Origin: Chrysaora quinquecirrha
Lineage: Eukaryota; Cnidaria; Scyphozoa; Semaeostomeae; Pelagiidae
Assembly (NCBI GenBank): GCA_014526335.1
Contig: JACTAT010000105.1
Span: 271,422-335,421 of the forward strand
Length of the DNA: 64,000 nt
Direction of reading: 5' to 3'
In this document: positions 11,856 through 23,455 of the stretch, one piece after another
How positions within the stretch are numbered: position 1 is the first letter of the stretch
How the letters are laid out: the number at the start of each line of letters is the position of its first letter
Notes under the pieces: model-generated
Database searches by the model: none
What the model saw: the letters and a program-made list of their open reading frames with translations, nothing else
Told to the model about the DNA's origin: nothing
Translations under genes and position numbers: made by a program

Positions 11856-12945
11856 ATGCAAAAAATGATTTAAAACAAGTGCAAGAGCACCCCATGTAAT
11901 GTCTGTGCAGTACGGTGGGGGATGTGCAGTACGGTGGCGGATGTTCAGTACGGTGGGGGGTGCATTGTGTATTGAAATCAACCAAAATTTGCGAAACGAA
12001 GTACTTGTATCCCATTTGTATCCCATTGAGCTTTGAGAAGCTAAGAATATCGCTTGAAATGGAGAGAGGCTCGACGATTGTTGCTGAAGCAGAAATATTT
12101 AGCCCCCGTCTCTGATTTACCATGATTTAGTTGATTAGATCATATTTTACCCCCACCGTACTGAACATCCCCCACCGTACTCAGAGATATCCCCACCGTA
12201 CTGAATATCCGCCACAGCAATCATGATGCCTCCCACGGCTATCTTGGTATCCCCCACAGTCATCATGGTATCCCCCACCGTACTGAACATCCGCCACGGC
12301 AATCATGGTATCCCCACCGTACTGAACATCCCCACCGTACTGCAAGATGCCTCCCCACGGCAATCATGGTATCCCCACCGTACTGAACATCCGCCACGGC
12401 AATCATGATGCCTCCCCACGGCTATCATGGTATTCCCCACAGGCATCATGGTATCCCCCACCGTACTGAATATCCGCCACGGCAATCATGGTATCCCCCA
12501 CCGTACTGAACATCCCCACCGTACTCCGAGATGCCTCCCACGGCAATCATGGTATCCCCACAGTCATCATGGTATCCCCCACCGTACTGAATATCCGCAA
12601 CGGCAATCATGATGCCTCCCCACGGCTATCATGGAATCCCCACAGGCATCATGGTATCCCCCCACCGTACTGAGCATCCGCCACCGTACTGCACATCCCC
12701 CACCGTACTGCACAGACATTACATGAGGTGAGTACTCTGCAAGCACTTTCTGACTGCTGTTTTCGATTTTTAATGCCCCGATTTAAAATTTGTGCCATTT
12801 TCAAGGTTTCGAAGTTTCGAAGTATATAGAAAAGTAAAGCACAAATGTTGCCGGATTACACCCATAAGTAAATTGAAGAGGTCCAACAAGTTGATTTGTC
12901 ATCTACAAGCTTCTGCACTTGTTTTAAATCATTTTTGTGTTCGAA
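11856..12945. mobile_element. Inverted-repeat element with internal minisatellite, left
   Basis: Outer arms: ATGATTTAAAACAAGTGCA near 11,866 and its complement TGCACTTGTTTTAAATCAT near 12,916. Inner arms: CATGTAATGTCTGTGCAGTA near 11,893 and TACTGCACAGACATTACATG ending near 12,725. Between them (12,149-12,715) lies a tandem array built from CCCACCGTACTGAACATCC and GCCACGGCAATCATGGTATC blocks. The array units resemble the inner terminal repeat itself (GTACGGTGGGGG). No gene. Right copy 62,540-63,625. Confidence 0.65.
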
Positions 12946-13057
12946 GAATTTCGAACACATTGGTGTGGGGTGGCATGTCACTAACTAACTAACTAACTCA
13001 CTGACTAACCAACGCTTGAACAATGGAAAACGTGTAACAATAGTATAAGCATCTCAA

Positions 13058-13860
13058 CAATGCCATTAGGGCCATTGTCTCGGCCATTTATGCGCAATTT
13101 GCGGTTAGTTCTTCACAAGCCCTTTGTCGATTTAAGGTCATGTGACAATTTTTCTCTTCGCACAAGCTTGATTGCATCTGACTCATGGCTGTTTACCATT
13201 TGAAACTGGCAAATTGCCACCTTGGATTGGTAAATGACATTTCACGCATTCTCAACATTAATCAAAGAGTCTTGGCAAAGAGCGGCAATTTCAAACCAGT
13301 TTTCAAAACAAATCCTCATTATTATCATCCTCACCATAAAAATCGTCATAATAATAATAATAATAATAATAATCACCATCATCATTATCATCATCATCAT
13401 CATGATTACCATCACTATCATTGATAGTGTGGCTGCGGCAAGATCTAAAGGAACTCACCACAATGCCATTAGGGCCATTGTCTCGGCCATTTATGCGCAA
13501 TTTGCGGTTAGTTCTTCACAAGCCCCTTTGTCGATTTAAGGTCATGTGACAATTTTCTCTTCGCACAAGCTTGATTGCATCTGACTCATGGCTGTTTACC
13601 ATTTGAAACTGGCAAATTGCCACCTTGGATTGGTAAATGACATTTCACGCATTCTCAACATCAATCAAAGAGTCTTGGCAAAGAGCGGCAATTTCAAACC
13701 AGTTTTCAAAACAAATCCTCATTATTATCATCCTCACCATAAAAATCGTCATAATAATAATAATAATAATAATAATCACCATCATCATTATCATCATCAT
13801 CATCATGATTACCATCACTATCATTGATAGTGTGGCTGCGGCAAGATCTAAAGGAACTCA
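13058..13860 (+). repeat. 403-bp direct tandem duplication
   Basis: Two nearly identical units with a period of 403 bases (start near 13,058, second unit near 13,461). Each contains GGCCATTGTCTCGGCCATTT and ends in a TCA/AAT trinucleotide tract. The His/Asn-rich frames inside are microsatellite translations. Confidence 0.8.
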
Positions 13861-14490
13861 CCACCACCACAATCACCCCTACAACCATCACCACCACCAC
13901 CCCTATCACAACCACCACAACCACCCTAAAACCATCACCACCACCACCCTTATCACCACCACCACAACCACCCCTAAAACCATCACCACCACCACCCCTA
14001 TCACCACCACCACAACCACCCTAAAACCATCACCACCACCACCCTTATCACCACCACCACAATCACCCCTACAACCATCACCACCACCACCCCTATCACC
14101 ACCACCACAACCACCCCTAAAACCATCACCACCACCACCCTTATCACCACCACCAGCCCCCTAAAACCACCACCACAAGCCACCCCTACAACCATCACCA
14201 CGATCACCTCTATCAAAACCACCACGCCCCTTATCACAACCACCATAACCACCCCTACAACCATCACCTCGACCACCCCTATCACCACCACCACAACCCC
14301 CCTACAATCATCACCACGATCATCCCTATCACAACCATCACAAGCACCCCTACCTTCAGCACCACAACCACCTCTACCACCACCACTACATCCATACTAC
14401 CACCACAATCACCCCTACCAACAAGCATCATAATCATCGTGGTCATCAACATCATCATCATAACCACCACCATTATCATGATAATCATTA
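13860..14490. repeat. CAC/CAT-rich microsatellite array
   Basis: About 630 bases of imperfect (CAC)n and (ATC)n with a higher-order block of about 50-55 bases (CCCTAAAACCATCACCACCA). It gives Thr/Pro frames on plus and Val/Met frames on minus, with no sign of a gene. Confidence 0.85.
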
Positions 14491-14770
14491 TCGTCATTGT
14501 TGTGCATACCGATTAACATCTTTCATCATTTGACCGAAATAGCTATATTCAACCAGAGTCGTTCTTCGAACACGGCCATAGGGCCCCTATGTTTTGCATT
14601 ACCCGCTAATTTTGCATGCTGCATTTACCATAGCGCCCTGACTATTAATATGGTATTTTAGCAAAAGAAGCAATAGCCCAGCTTCGACAATTATTTGCTT
14701 GGCAAATTTTTTCAAACATTGCTTGGCCATTGCCCTTGAGGGGCATTGCAATTTCACACTTGTCATATTA

Positions 14771-15182
14771 TACACGTTTTTTATAAGAAAGTTTTTTTGG
14801 GCCAGTATTGAAACTTTCTTAGATATTTCACGTTTTCAGTACCAAAACTTTCTTGTGACTTTCTTAGCAAAAATTTTGGAATACAGTATTTCTAAGAATG
14901 CACAGTTTAAGGCACTGTATATACATTGTATATACATTATATATACACTGTATATACATTGCACAAATACCACGTTTTTTTCAAAGAAAATAATCATTAG
15001 ATTCGTTTAATAGCAAGATGAACGATTGAACAGAAGAGCAAAAATAACACACAGAACATTAGGACTGAAAGTATGAAACAGAACTTTCTTAAGTTTCAAG
15101 AATCCAGTATTGAACTTTCTTAAGTTTTTAGATGTTAAGCACTACTTTCTTATAAACCACTTTCTTATAAAAAAAACGTGTA
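14771..15182. mobile_element. Inverted-repeat MITE, 412 bp
   Basis: Termini TACACGTTTTTTATAAGAAA and TTTCTTATAAAAAAAACGTGTA are inverted repeats. The interior repeats ACTTTCTTA several times and has a (TATACA) tract near 14,930. Non-coding. The flanking 14,500-14,770 shows nothing recognisable. Confidence 0.65.
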
Positions 15183-16154
15183 TTCGAAATGAAATAAGTA
15201 TACAACAATAACAACTGGAAATAAAAACATTGACACATTGTTTTAAACGCTATCTTAGCACAGATGAGAATCGTGAAAGATAAACAAATTCGGATATAGA
15301 TATCTGCATCTCTCTGCATCGATATTCAGGACATTACTAAAGACAATCGTGTCAACGTGTTATAGAAGGAACAGCTTTGCTGGAAAGCTGGTATTACAGG
15401 GGTCATCCTTAGCAAAATTTAGAGCTACTCGTTTTTCCAAGGTATAACCGAAGGCTGGGTAGTGCCTGCCACCATGTCACCACATGAAGACACACAAAGG
15501 AACCTTCTTGAATCTTCATTTCTCTAAACAGTCAGGGAGAGCGCATAAAGACAAATATGGGTGGGGATGCTAAAAGTATAATTCACCACAAATGTGCGTC
15601 ATAGAGGCTTTGATGTTGGGGGATCTGGGGAAAAGTATTTGAAATTTACAACACTCTTAGACGGCCATTTTACGAGTCGAGTTCACAAGACAGAAGGACT
15701 TCAGAAAATAACTAATGTTTTTTACCAAACTATATTGAACATGTTTAAAATGGGTTTCTGGGAAAGGGCTTCAAGCTAGTAGACTTTCTTTGGGTTTAGC
15801 TCAAGGTCGTTCTCATAATAAAAACGTGGATAAGTACAATGTGTTTAGAAATAGCAGGCCCAAGGATGATACCTGTGGTATTATTTGAAGGTTTGTCAAA
15901 AGATGTACGCCAACAACAGTACGGCTGATTCTCTCTAATCTGCTCCAAACAAAGTCAGCGAAATTCAGTGATATGACAATAGGAACTCATTGGAAACTGA
16001 AAACCAGGCTAATGGTACTAATAGACGACGACATTAAACGTAATTTATATTGATTGCAATAATAATATGGGCAGATTAAGTGAGTTTCTCTTAACTGACA
16101 AAGTAACGTCTCGTTCAAATCTTGAAGTCTCCAAAAACCTTACGACATTCTACA
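15183..16154. other. Non-coding interval downstream of MAP10-like gene
   Basis: No convincing gene or element is seen here. The right part should hold the 3' untranslated region and polyadenylation site of the minus-strand MAP10-like gene. A diverged inverted pair (GGGGTCATCCTTAGC near 15,398; CCAAGGATGATACC near 15,860) hints at another decayed element. Confidence 0.4.
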
Positions 16155-19100
16155 TTAAGAAGCCATATTTTCACCGCCTCGTTTCTGAGCTGTATCAGGC
16201 GTTTGTAGTTCTCGATCAAGTTCATCCATATCTATACTATCATATTCACTTCCAGTGTTCAATGACAAATTGGATATATCAATACTGCGAGTCATGTCAT
16301 CATTTGATTGCTGCGAGAATTGAATTTTGGTTCTCTGACTTCTTGAAGTTGTTGGCGAATGTACTGAAGCAACCGGTTTGGTTATATCTGACTGTTTATG
16401 TCTTTGAAAACTGTTTTTCGATAAGGATGAATGAGATTTCGACGACTTGATTGAGTTTTCTTGATCACTTCTGTTAGAATTTCTGCTTGCCCATATTTTG
16501 TCTGTTTTCACACTACCATTGTGAGACACGACTGATAATTCTGATAGTTGGGACTTACTCCGACTGTTTTTCTCAGACCCGACAGATCGTGAAAGCGATA
16601 CACTCGACTCTCTCCTGTCTGCTTTGGCGAGATTTACTGACATACCAAACCTGCTTTCTTTCGACAGACTGCAAGCCGAATCCGTTCCATTGACTCGAGA
16701 ATCGTAATCGTCAGATTTTAACGAACGATCAGCATCCGTCAGACCTCTATCCGATGCATTACCCTTAGACGATTTAGATAAGCGCGAGGATCTTGATTTA
16801 ATATTTAAAGAGTCTGTTGGAGTCGATCCGTGTGATTTCTTGCTTTCCTTCGAATCATTATGCGATTCACCCGAATTAGTATGCGACCGTAAAGAATCGG
16901 ACAAATCGTCAAAATTATCAGTCGAATAACCATTCGTTTCTTTCGATTTTCTTTCAGGTATTTCATCCTGCTTTGATTGGTTATATGCTTTAGAACCGAC
17001 GGGAGTATGATAAGACACACTGTCAGCCGAGGCAGAAACGAGATTCTCCAGTTCCGACGCCCTGCTTGAAGAGAGCGTGTCTTGTCGACTGGCTTCACTT
17101 CTTGAATCATGAGGCTCGTGAAATCTGGATAAGTCTTCATTACCAGCCCATTTTCGTGTAAGTGGTACTGGAGAATTTGTACCAGATTGTCTGAGACTAG
17201 ATGAGATAATATTAAGATCTTCTTGGTATGAATTCTCAATAGGTAACTCAAATTCTCTAGTATCTGAAGAATAAAGATGAATAAGTCGAGGTAGGATGAA
17301 TAAATACAAGAATAAATTAAGAACTGAATGAGGGAATGAGTAAATGAATGAATGAATGAGTTAAAAACAAGGAACACATGAATTAGTGGAGAACTGAATG
17401 AATGGGTAAGTGATGAATGAAAGGTGAGATGAGTGAATGAAAGAGAAATGAATTACCGAATGAATGAATGAATGATCAGATAAACGTCTGTATAGAAGAA
17501 TGAATGAATGAACGAATGAATTAATCCAACTTCAAGGAGGCTTGCAATCTACTGCGTGTTATATATCTGCAGTTTCACAGCAATGAAAAACCATGTAGGA
17601 CAGAAGTGTGGCAAATTATCCGGATAGGTAGGTTTTGAAGTGTTTGAAGTGAACATATTGGCTTGAATATAAAAATAGTTTAACGTTTCCTACCTAAAGC
17701 ACTTGGAAGACGAATTTCCAGGCTGACGGGACTTTTTGATTTCATGCCATGAAAGTGAAGAGATTCTCTGCTGTGGTTTGACTGGCTTGACTGGCTGCTT
17801 CTGCTTTCTCTTGATCCATGTATGATGTTATAACGTATGTTATCAATTTTCGAAGCTAGATTATCTGTTAAAAAAAAGATGACAATAAGTAAGAACTAAA
17901 AACGAGTATAAAAAATAATGATAAAGATGTTTCTTATTGACATAACACATTTTTTCTGTTTAGTGTTGGTGTTGATATTTTTCTTTGCCTTCGAGAACCA
18001 ACAAAAATTGTTGTCTGACAATAAGACATAACAAGAAGAACCAAGATAGGCCGACCAAATCTTGAAAATTTCTTCTCTTGCAAAAGCCTATAATTAATGT
18101 TTCTTGTAAAAATTAAACCACTGTCTAATTTCATCATTCATACATTGATATTCTAAATGTTTTCAGCAGGTAAAAATAACGCAATAAAACAAACACCCTA
18201 CTTCCTGTTCTGGGACTATACTGCAACATAAATGTGAGGTTTGTATGTGAGGTTTTTAACAAAAACATTGTGGCCCAAAAAGGAATCCCCCGAGGTCAGG
18301 AATATAATTTTTCTCAATGGGGAACTCTGTAAAGTTTATACCAGGTAATATTCAATTCAAGTGCGACATTGTGTAAAAATATTTTGATGATAAGAGTTTC
18401 CATCTCGGCACAATTAGAGTTGGAATTTATCAAGTTCCAAAACCTGCCGTTCATGAAATTCCATCATTGCGTACTGCGATTGGGCGTGGATGGGAATCAT
18501 TATCCCAGCGTAAAATTGTCAGGGCACCGTCCAATCTGACTGGGGAACAGCTTTTGCCTGGGCAATAAGCTCCAAGAACTCGACTATCGACAGCAGTGGT
18601 TGCAGCCCTACACATCTTGTTTTTGGACCCAAATGGAACTTGCCATCAACACTTCATCCAAGTTGCCTGCTTTAGAATTAACACCCAAAACTGATGTTGG
18701 CAGCTGGCATTCACATTCCTGCTATACACTAGGCTCAAAGAGAATTTGATTAAAGCTAATCTTGTGAACGAATGAAACGGGCGTCGAGAAAGCAGACAAT
18801 ATCAACATCTGGTGAACACCTACATTGCTGCAACATTGGAGATTCCAGTATTTTATAAAGAGAAGATGACCAGCGATGGAAATGACCAGCAAAAGTCCTT
18901 GGACAAGATAGTTTAGTGGTGTTTCTGCGGCATGGATCAAGACACATCAAAGCACACCCCTGTCGTGTTTAATCAGCACATCCTTTGTAATATGATACAG
19001 AAACCAACGCCTCCGACAGCTCTGATGAAGAAGATGCAATATCTATGGAGCAACCAACAACTCAAGATGAAGTACCATCTCAGGAAGATACAACAACTGT

Positions 19101-22100
19101 GCAGCTATCAACAACGTAAGACGAAGTACCATCTTAGGGAGATGCAGCAAGCAACAACACAAGACGACGTACCATCTTAGGGAGATGCAACGATTGTGCA
19201 ACAAGCAACAACACAAGACAAAGTACCATCTTAGGGAGATGCAGCCAGCAACAGCACAAGACGAAGTACCATCTTAGGGAGATGCAGCAAGCAACAACAC
19301 AAGATGAAGTACCATCTTAGGGAGATGCAGCAAGCAACAACACAAGACGAAGTACCATCTTAGGGAGATGCAGCCAGCAACAGCACAAGACGAAGTACCA
19401 TCTTAGGGAGATGCAGCAAGCAACAACACAAGATGAAGTACCATCTTAGGGAGATGCAGCAAGCAACAACACAAGACGAAGTACCATCTTAGGGAGATGC
19501 AGCAAGCAACAACACAAGACGAAGTACCATCTTAGGGAGATGCAGCCAGCAACAGCACAAAACGAAGTACCATCTTAGGGACATGCAACCAGCAACAACA
19601 CAAGACAAAGTACCATCTTAGGGAGATGCAATAAGGAACAACACAAGACGAAGTACCATCTAAGGGACATGCAACCAGCAACAACACAAGATGAAGTACC
19701 ATCTTAGGGAAATGCAACCAACAACAACACAAGATGAAGTACCATCCTAGGGAGCTGCAACAAGCAACAACACAAGACGAAGTACCATCTTAGGGAGATG
19801 CAGCCAGCAACAGCACAAAACGAAGTACCATCTTAGGGACATGCAACCAGCAACAACACAAGACAAAGTACCATCTTAGGGAGATGCAGCCAGCAACAGC
19901 ACAAGACGAAGTACCATCTTAGGGAGATGCAGCAAGCAACAACACAAGATGAAGTACCATCTTAGGGAGATGCAGCAAGCAACAACACAAGACGAAGTAC
20001 CATCTTAGGGAGATGCAGCCAGCAACAGCACAAGACGAAGTACCATCTTAGGGAGATGCAGCAAGCAACAACACAAGACGAAGTACCATCTTAGGGAGAT
20101 GCAGCCAGCAACAGCACAAAACGAAGTACCATCTTAGGGACATGCAACCAGCAACAACACAAGACAAAGTACCATCTTAGGGAGATGCAATAAGGAACAA
20201 CACAAGACGAAGTACCATCTTAGGGACATGCAACCAGCAACAATACAAGATGAAGTACCATCTTAGGGAAATGCAACCAACAACAACACAAGATGAAGTA
20301 CCATCCTAGGGAGCTGCAACAAGCAACAACACAAGACGAAGTACCATCTTAGGGAGATGCAGCCAGCAACAGCACAAAACGAAGTACCATCTTAGGGACA
20401 TGCAACCAGCAACAACACAAGACAAAATTCCATCTTAGTGAGATGCAGCCAGCAACAACACAAGACAAAGTACCATCTTAGGGAGAGGCAGCAAGCAACA
20501 ATACAAGACAAAATTCCATCTTAGGGAGATGCAGCAAGAAACATTACAAGACAAAATTCCATCTAAGGGAGATGCAGCAAGCAACAATACAAGACAAAGT
20601 ACCATCTTAGGGAGAGGCAGTTCAAAGATGTGTATGTGCAACAAAAATGAATCTCTACTCGATGATATGCTCTTGAAAAAGCTCAATCAAGGAAAGGTGT
20701 CGCCAAAAGCTAGACTTGTAGCAACAAGTTTTGAAGAACTCACTGATAACTTACAAAAAGACTCGCCAACTTACTGTGAAGACTCCCTCAGAGTTATAAC
20801 ATCAATTGTTGTAAGCAACAATAATGAAAAAAAGAGCATTGGCATTAAAACTGCTTTCTTCAAAGCGAAAGAATTGGTCAGAGTGTTCACCTCAAACCTC
20901 CTCCACAAGCAAACTACAAGGAAGGAGGTGTATGGAGACAGAAGAAATGTGGGTATGGCATGTCACCTGCATGAGTAAAATCGTACGAGAGCAAAATTGA
21001 CAATGTTCAACTTGGAGGGAAGATGATGAGTGTTGATTCTGCCCTTTTCATTTGGCATAATAAGAATGACCATTCGGAATGATCTATTTTTATCCACACA
21101 CTTTATTGGAGACAAAATGGTGCTAAAGTCATGTCAAAGATGTTCTTAGTACAATTGCAAATAATTAAAGGCCCAGAAGTCTTATTATTGTCATATACCG
21201 CTTGTTATTACTCATAATAATGAGTCAGTGTCTACCTTATAAGTAGCTGGGTTTGTATGATCTTGGAAGCACATCCAAATCTGTCCGTATGACATGTATG
21301 ACATGTATGACACCCTTCTAGCTGGTACCTTACCTTCATTTCTCTTGAACGTCATTTTATTTTCATTTGACTGAAACATGAATCTTTGACTTAGATTCTT
21401 CTTATTTTCATTCAGTGGAACATTTTTTATATCAGGCTGTTGAACCTTCTCCAATCTTCCAGATCCGGAGTTAAGAGCACGTCTCATTTCCTGGGTTCTT
21501 GTTGTTTTAAATTGCAATTTCTTTGGTATTCTCCTTTTTGCTGAAAAATTTCTTTGCTTTTGCATAGCTTTCCTTGTGGAAACAGGTTTTCCAGTATCTT
21601 TCCTCAAAATCTGATCCTTAGCACCATTCTCTGTTGCTGTATGTTTTTTACTTTCATCATTATCAGCATTCTTACTAACTGGTTGGTCAATTTGTATACC
21701 TGAGGATTGCTTGTCTGCAGGTATTTGATTATCCAACTGTTTACTAAAATCAAGTATTTCTTTTAAGATCCCCTGTAAAAGAGGCAGATTTTTTAATGAG
21801 GTTATGACATCAGAGATGTTTCCATTAGATTGCCTTTGTCCCTGTAATAAACTTGGAATGCTTTCATCATTGCACTTGCAAGTGTTGCCACTTTTTGCAG
21901 TAGAGATATGCTTATTTCCTTTCTTTTCTTGCTCAACAGGCTTTAGAATCTCATGATAAACATCATCATCATCATAATTCAAAACACTTGTTTCATAAAT
22001 GTGTTTTTGTTCCTCTGTTTGCGATTTTGATTCATTAAAGAAATGGTTTCCAACAGTTACTTCCAAAACTGGTTTTGAAGAATTCTTTGCAAAATCAACA

Positions 22101-23074
22101 TTCTCTTTGAACTGAAACTTGTCCAACTCTTTTACTGGTTTAAAAAACAAGGGTGGTGGACAATACACCCCATTCTTAATATCAAATTTTGCTCCTGACA
22201 TACATTTGTCACCCAATCGCTGAGAGATTTTGGATGTAACATTTTGAGGCACATTGTTCCCATTATATGCTAACATCTGATCTTCATGAGAAATTTCCTT
22301 GTCTTTGTGTTGATTTAAACCATCAAATTCTAATGCTTTTTCAGTTTTTTCTTCCAAAGTTTCTGTTCCAACATCCACCTTTCTAATTTTTGCAGCTATT
22401 TTCTCACTTTTGATTGGCTGTTCAACATTGTCATCATTCAAGTCTGCTCTACCATGGACTGCAGTTTGGACATCTGTAAAATACATATTCATGCCACCAA
22501 GTGTCGAGTCTCTTACGTGATCACTTAGTGAATTTCCATAGCTGTATAGTGTATATGTAACATTAAGCTGTGCTATAACTGTACCCATAAGATTAAAGAC
22601 ATTCAATTTGATATTTTTCTTGTAATTTGCAGGCATAATATAGCCATTTTCCTGAACATGAATCTTTAATTCTTCAACAGCATGCTTCAGGGAGATGCTG
22701 CAGCTCCCTAAGAGCTTTGGTTTGGTTTCTCCAGCATCTAGGAGCATAGTATACACTGGAATGTTTGATAACAAGTTGTATAATTTTGTAAATTCCATGC
22801 TAAATAGAGAGGATTTCCCTTTCTCAAATCTACAAGAATGTAAACCAGAGCCACTATAGGTTCCTTTTTCCACATCTTCTAATGCGTTTTCACAACTATC
22901 ATGTAGGTTTCTGGCATCTTTCCTTTTATTTTTGTAAATAATTAGCGTTGGAAAGTCAAGCAATCGAAAAGCAACTGCAGGAAGGCCACATTTAACAGCA
23001 ATATTATGCAGGGAATGGACATAAAGTTCGAAAGAAAACAGGCTTTTTTGTTTCTTAGATTGATCGTGCATCAT
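16155..23074 (-). CDS. MAP10: Microtubule-associated protein 10-like, three exons
   Basis: Exons 21334-23074, 17694-17864 and 16155-17263 join in phase 1 at GT-AG sites to encode about 1,006 residues. The N-terminal domain (about residues 12-190) has the features of the MAP10 N-terminal family (DUF4497): LFSFELYVHSL, AVAFRLLDFPTLIIY, FEKGKSSLFS, LLGSCSISL and a hydrophobic strand ending in TVIAQLNVTYTLY. Further on are a CPPPLFF motif and a basic KKLQFKTTRTQEMR patch reminiscent of the HPHLAWLY/microtubule-binding region. Exons 2 and 3 encode a Ser/Arg/Lys-rich disordered tail. MAP10 in vertebrates stabilises microtubules and acts in cytokinesis. Met at 23,074 is chosen because the conserved domain follows within 12 residues. 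The first intron holds a copia remnant. The start lies 381 bases from the divergent NDUFAF1 gene. Confidence 0.78.
17278..17525. repeat. (GAAT)n microsatellite in MAP10-like intron 2
   Basis: Imperfect GAATGAATGAATGA repeats interrupted by short unique stretches, directly upstream of the acceptor of exon 3. Confidence 0.75.
18480..21130 (+). pseudogene. Decayed Ty1/copia retrotransposon
   Basis: Fragments of a copia-type polyprotein in order, broken by frameshifts and stops. Near 18,880-18,985 is an integrase C-terminal-like stretch, GQDSLVVFLRHGSRHI followed by AHPCRV. Next is a linker containing TTQDEVPSQED. At 20,530-20,978 is the start of a reverse transcriptase (RVT_2-like) with KARLVATSFEE, DSPTYCEDSLR and IGIKTAFFKAKEL. 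Near 21,020-21,085 is the fragment SVDSALFIWHNK. No long terminal repeats were seen. It is sense-opposed to the host MAP10-like gene and lies in its first intron. The linker is interrupted by a 1.5-kb minisatellite. Confidence 0.65.
19050..20620 (+). repeat. 43-bp minisatellite inside the copia remnant
   Basis: About 36 units of 43 bases containing GAAGTACCATCTTAGGGAGA and CAGCAAGCAACAACACAAG. A 13-unit higher-order block repeats at 559 bases: the marker ATAAGG occurs at 19,631 and again at 20,190. The first units continue the retroelement linker frame (DEVPSQ-like). Because 43 is not a multiple of three, the array then shifts frame at each unit. Confidence 0.85.
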
Positions 23075-23455
23075 TTTCTTACCCTGCCATTGTTCTTGAC
23101 TTGTTCTGATTTATGAAAAGTTTCCAACAATAATAACAATTTTGAAGATTTTCTAACTACCATTTTAAATCCAATTGATTGATCAATAAATAGATCACCA
23201 CGAATACGCATGCGTCGGTCTTTGAACAATAGAGCAGTATGCAACTACGCATGCGTAATCTGATCATTCAACCGTGGACAGAAAGTCAAAACAGGCCTAA
23301 TATAATTGTACTTCTCCTACTCTGATTTAGGTAGGCCTAGTACTTTGTAAGGTTTGTTCTTCACTACTGTCGAGTAATGCAAACGAGAGTACTTGCTGCA
23401 CAGCCAGAAAATAGCAGATAAAACTTAAGTCACATGATCAGTTAGCAGCAGGAGG
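23075..23455. promoter_or_regulatory. Shared head-to-head promoter, MAP10-like / NDUFAF1
   Basis: 381 bases separate the two divergent start codons. Two copies of the palindrome ACGCATGCGT lie at 23,206-23,215 and 23,247-23,256, 41 bases apart. They resemble the NRF-1 site (GCGCATGCGC-like), which is common in bidirectional and nuclear-encoded mitochondrial gene promoters. No TATA box is evident. Function is inferred from position and motif only. Confidence 0.5.

Noticed and set aside
12181..12673. Overlapping 60-residue frames on both strands
   Set aside because: All read the CCCACCGTACTG minisatellite.
13185..14164. His/Asn-, Thr/Pro- and Val-rich frames
   Set aside because: They are products of trinucleotide microsatellites and a tandem duplication.
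16155..17309. Ser-rich ORF as a separate gene starting at 17,309
   Set aside because: The first 15 residues lie in intron. The acceptor at 17,263 and matching phase with 17,694-17,864 make it the last exon of the MAP10-like gene.
19532..20686. Leu/Cys-rich minus-strand frames, and the idea of a CRISPR-like array
   Set aside because: The 43-base units are contiguous with no unique spacers, and the frames only reflect the repeat. It is a minisatellite in a eukaryotic intron.
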